Of a stretch of DNA of 5,389 nucleotides, positions 5,322 through 5,389 are shown piece after piece. The DNA is taken from NCBI GenBank assembly GCA_028275245.1, contig JAPWVA010000108.1, forward strand, positions 1-5,389, written 5' to 3'. The notes beneath the pieces are model-generated. The model saw only the letters and a program-made list of their open reading frames with translations, did not search any database and had not been told where the DNA came from. How positions within the stretch are numbered: the stretch's first letter is position 1; every line of letters begins with the position of its first letter. Origin of the DNA: Actinomycetota bacterium. Its GTDB lineage: Bacteria > Actinomycetota > Geothermincolia > Geothermincolales > RBG-13-55-18. The translations under genes and the position numbers were made by a program.

Positions 5322-5389
5322 TTCATTGGCGAGGCGGTAAGGGGGACTTTTTGCCTGCATGAATCCATCTTTATCCAATTTGTGAATTA

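Larger units (their letters stand above)
4861..5389. other. Non-coding or degraded region downstream of the ROK kinase
   Basis: About 530 bases with no intact gene on either strand. The left part holds the membrane-protein remnant and several hairpins. The right part, from about 5100, is more AT-rich than the rest and holds a tandem duplication and REP-like palindromes. A direct repeat, TTGGCGAGGC, occurs at 5181-5190 and 5326-5335. The small open frames at 5138-5362 (plus) and 5160-5378 (minus) show no family motif or convincing ribosome site. Confidence 0.6.

Noticed and set aside
5135..5335. CRISPR array
   Set aside because: The repeats are only two copies each (13 and 10 bases), with no regular spacers.

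Overview
The window is chromosomal-type DNA from a high-GC bacterium (GC-rich, strong codon bias, Shine-Dalgarno sites, GTG as well as ATG starts). The best-supported content is the 3' end of a cysE gene, a three-gene redox operon of the GlpA-like / FAD-NAD(P) oxidoreductase / DUF1667 type known mainly from anaerobes (Clostridia, Thermotogae, anaerobic Actinomycetota), and a ROK sugar kinase. Together they suggest an anaerobic Gram-positive-type or thermophile-related lineage. This placement is an inference from gene families only; no rRNA or lineage marker is present.

Layout: (1) 1-241, plus strand, the C-terminal end of serine O-acetyltransferase. (2) 242-305, a short convergent gap with an unusual C-run tract that is G-rich on the minus strand. 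(3) 306 to about 3537, minus strand, a tightly packed operon in transcription order: GlpA-like FAD dehydrogenase with a C-terminal BFD-type [2Fe-2S] domain, then a two-dinucleotide (FAD/NAD) oxidoreductase 3 bases downstream, then a DUF1667 four-cysteine protein overlapping it by 17 bases. (4) About 3538-3900, a divergent control region with a perfect TATAAT -10 element for the operon, a leader hairpin and small dyads. (5) 3901-4860, plus strand, an intact ROK kinase with the zinc-binding signature. (6) 4861-5389, no intact gene. The minus strand carries what looks like a decayed membrane-protein gene (about 4846-5146), followed by a 13-bp tandem duplication and a REP-like palindromic stretch near the right end.

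How the genes fit together: the three minus-strand products are expected to form one oxidoreductase complex. The GlpA-like subunit oxidises a substrate (glycerol 3-phosphate is the usual guess) and passes electrons through its FeS domain, the second flavoprotein and the DUF1667 protein to NAD(P) or another carrier. No glycerol kinase or glycerol facilitator lies in the window, so the substrate is not fixed. The ROK kinase starts divergently from the same control region and may simply be a glucokinase. I found no CRISPR array, tRNA, rRNA, phage gene or clear novel defence or biosynthetic system. The most interesting leads are the decayed membrane gene, the G-quadruplex-like tract across the end of the DUF1667 gene, and the divergent control region.
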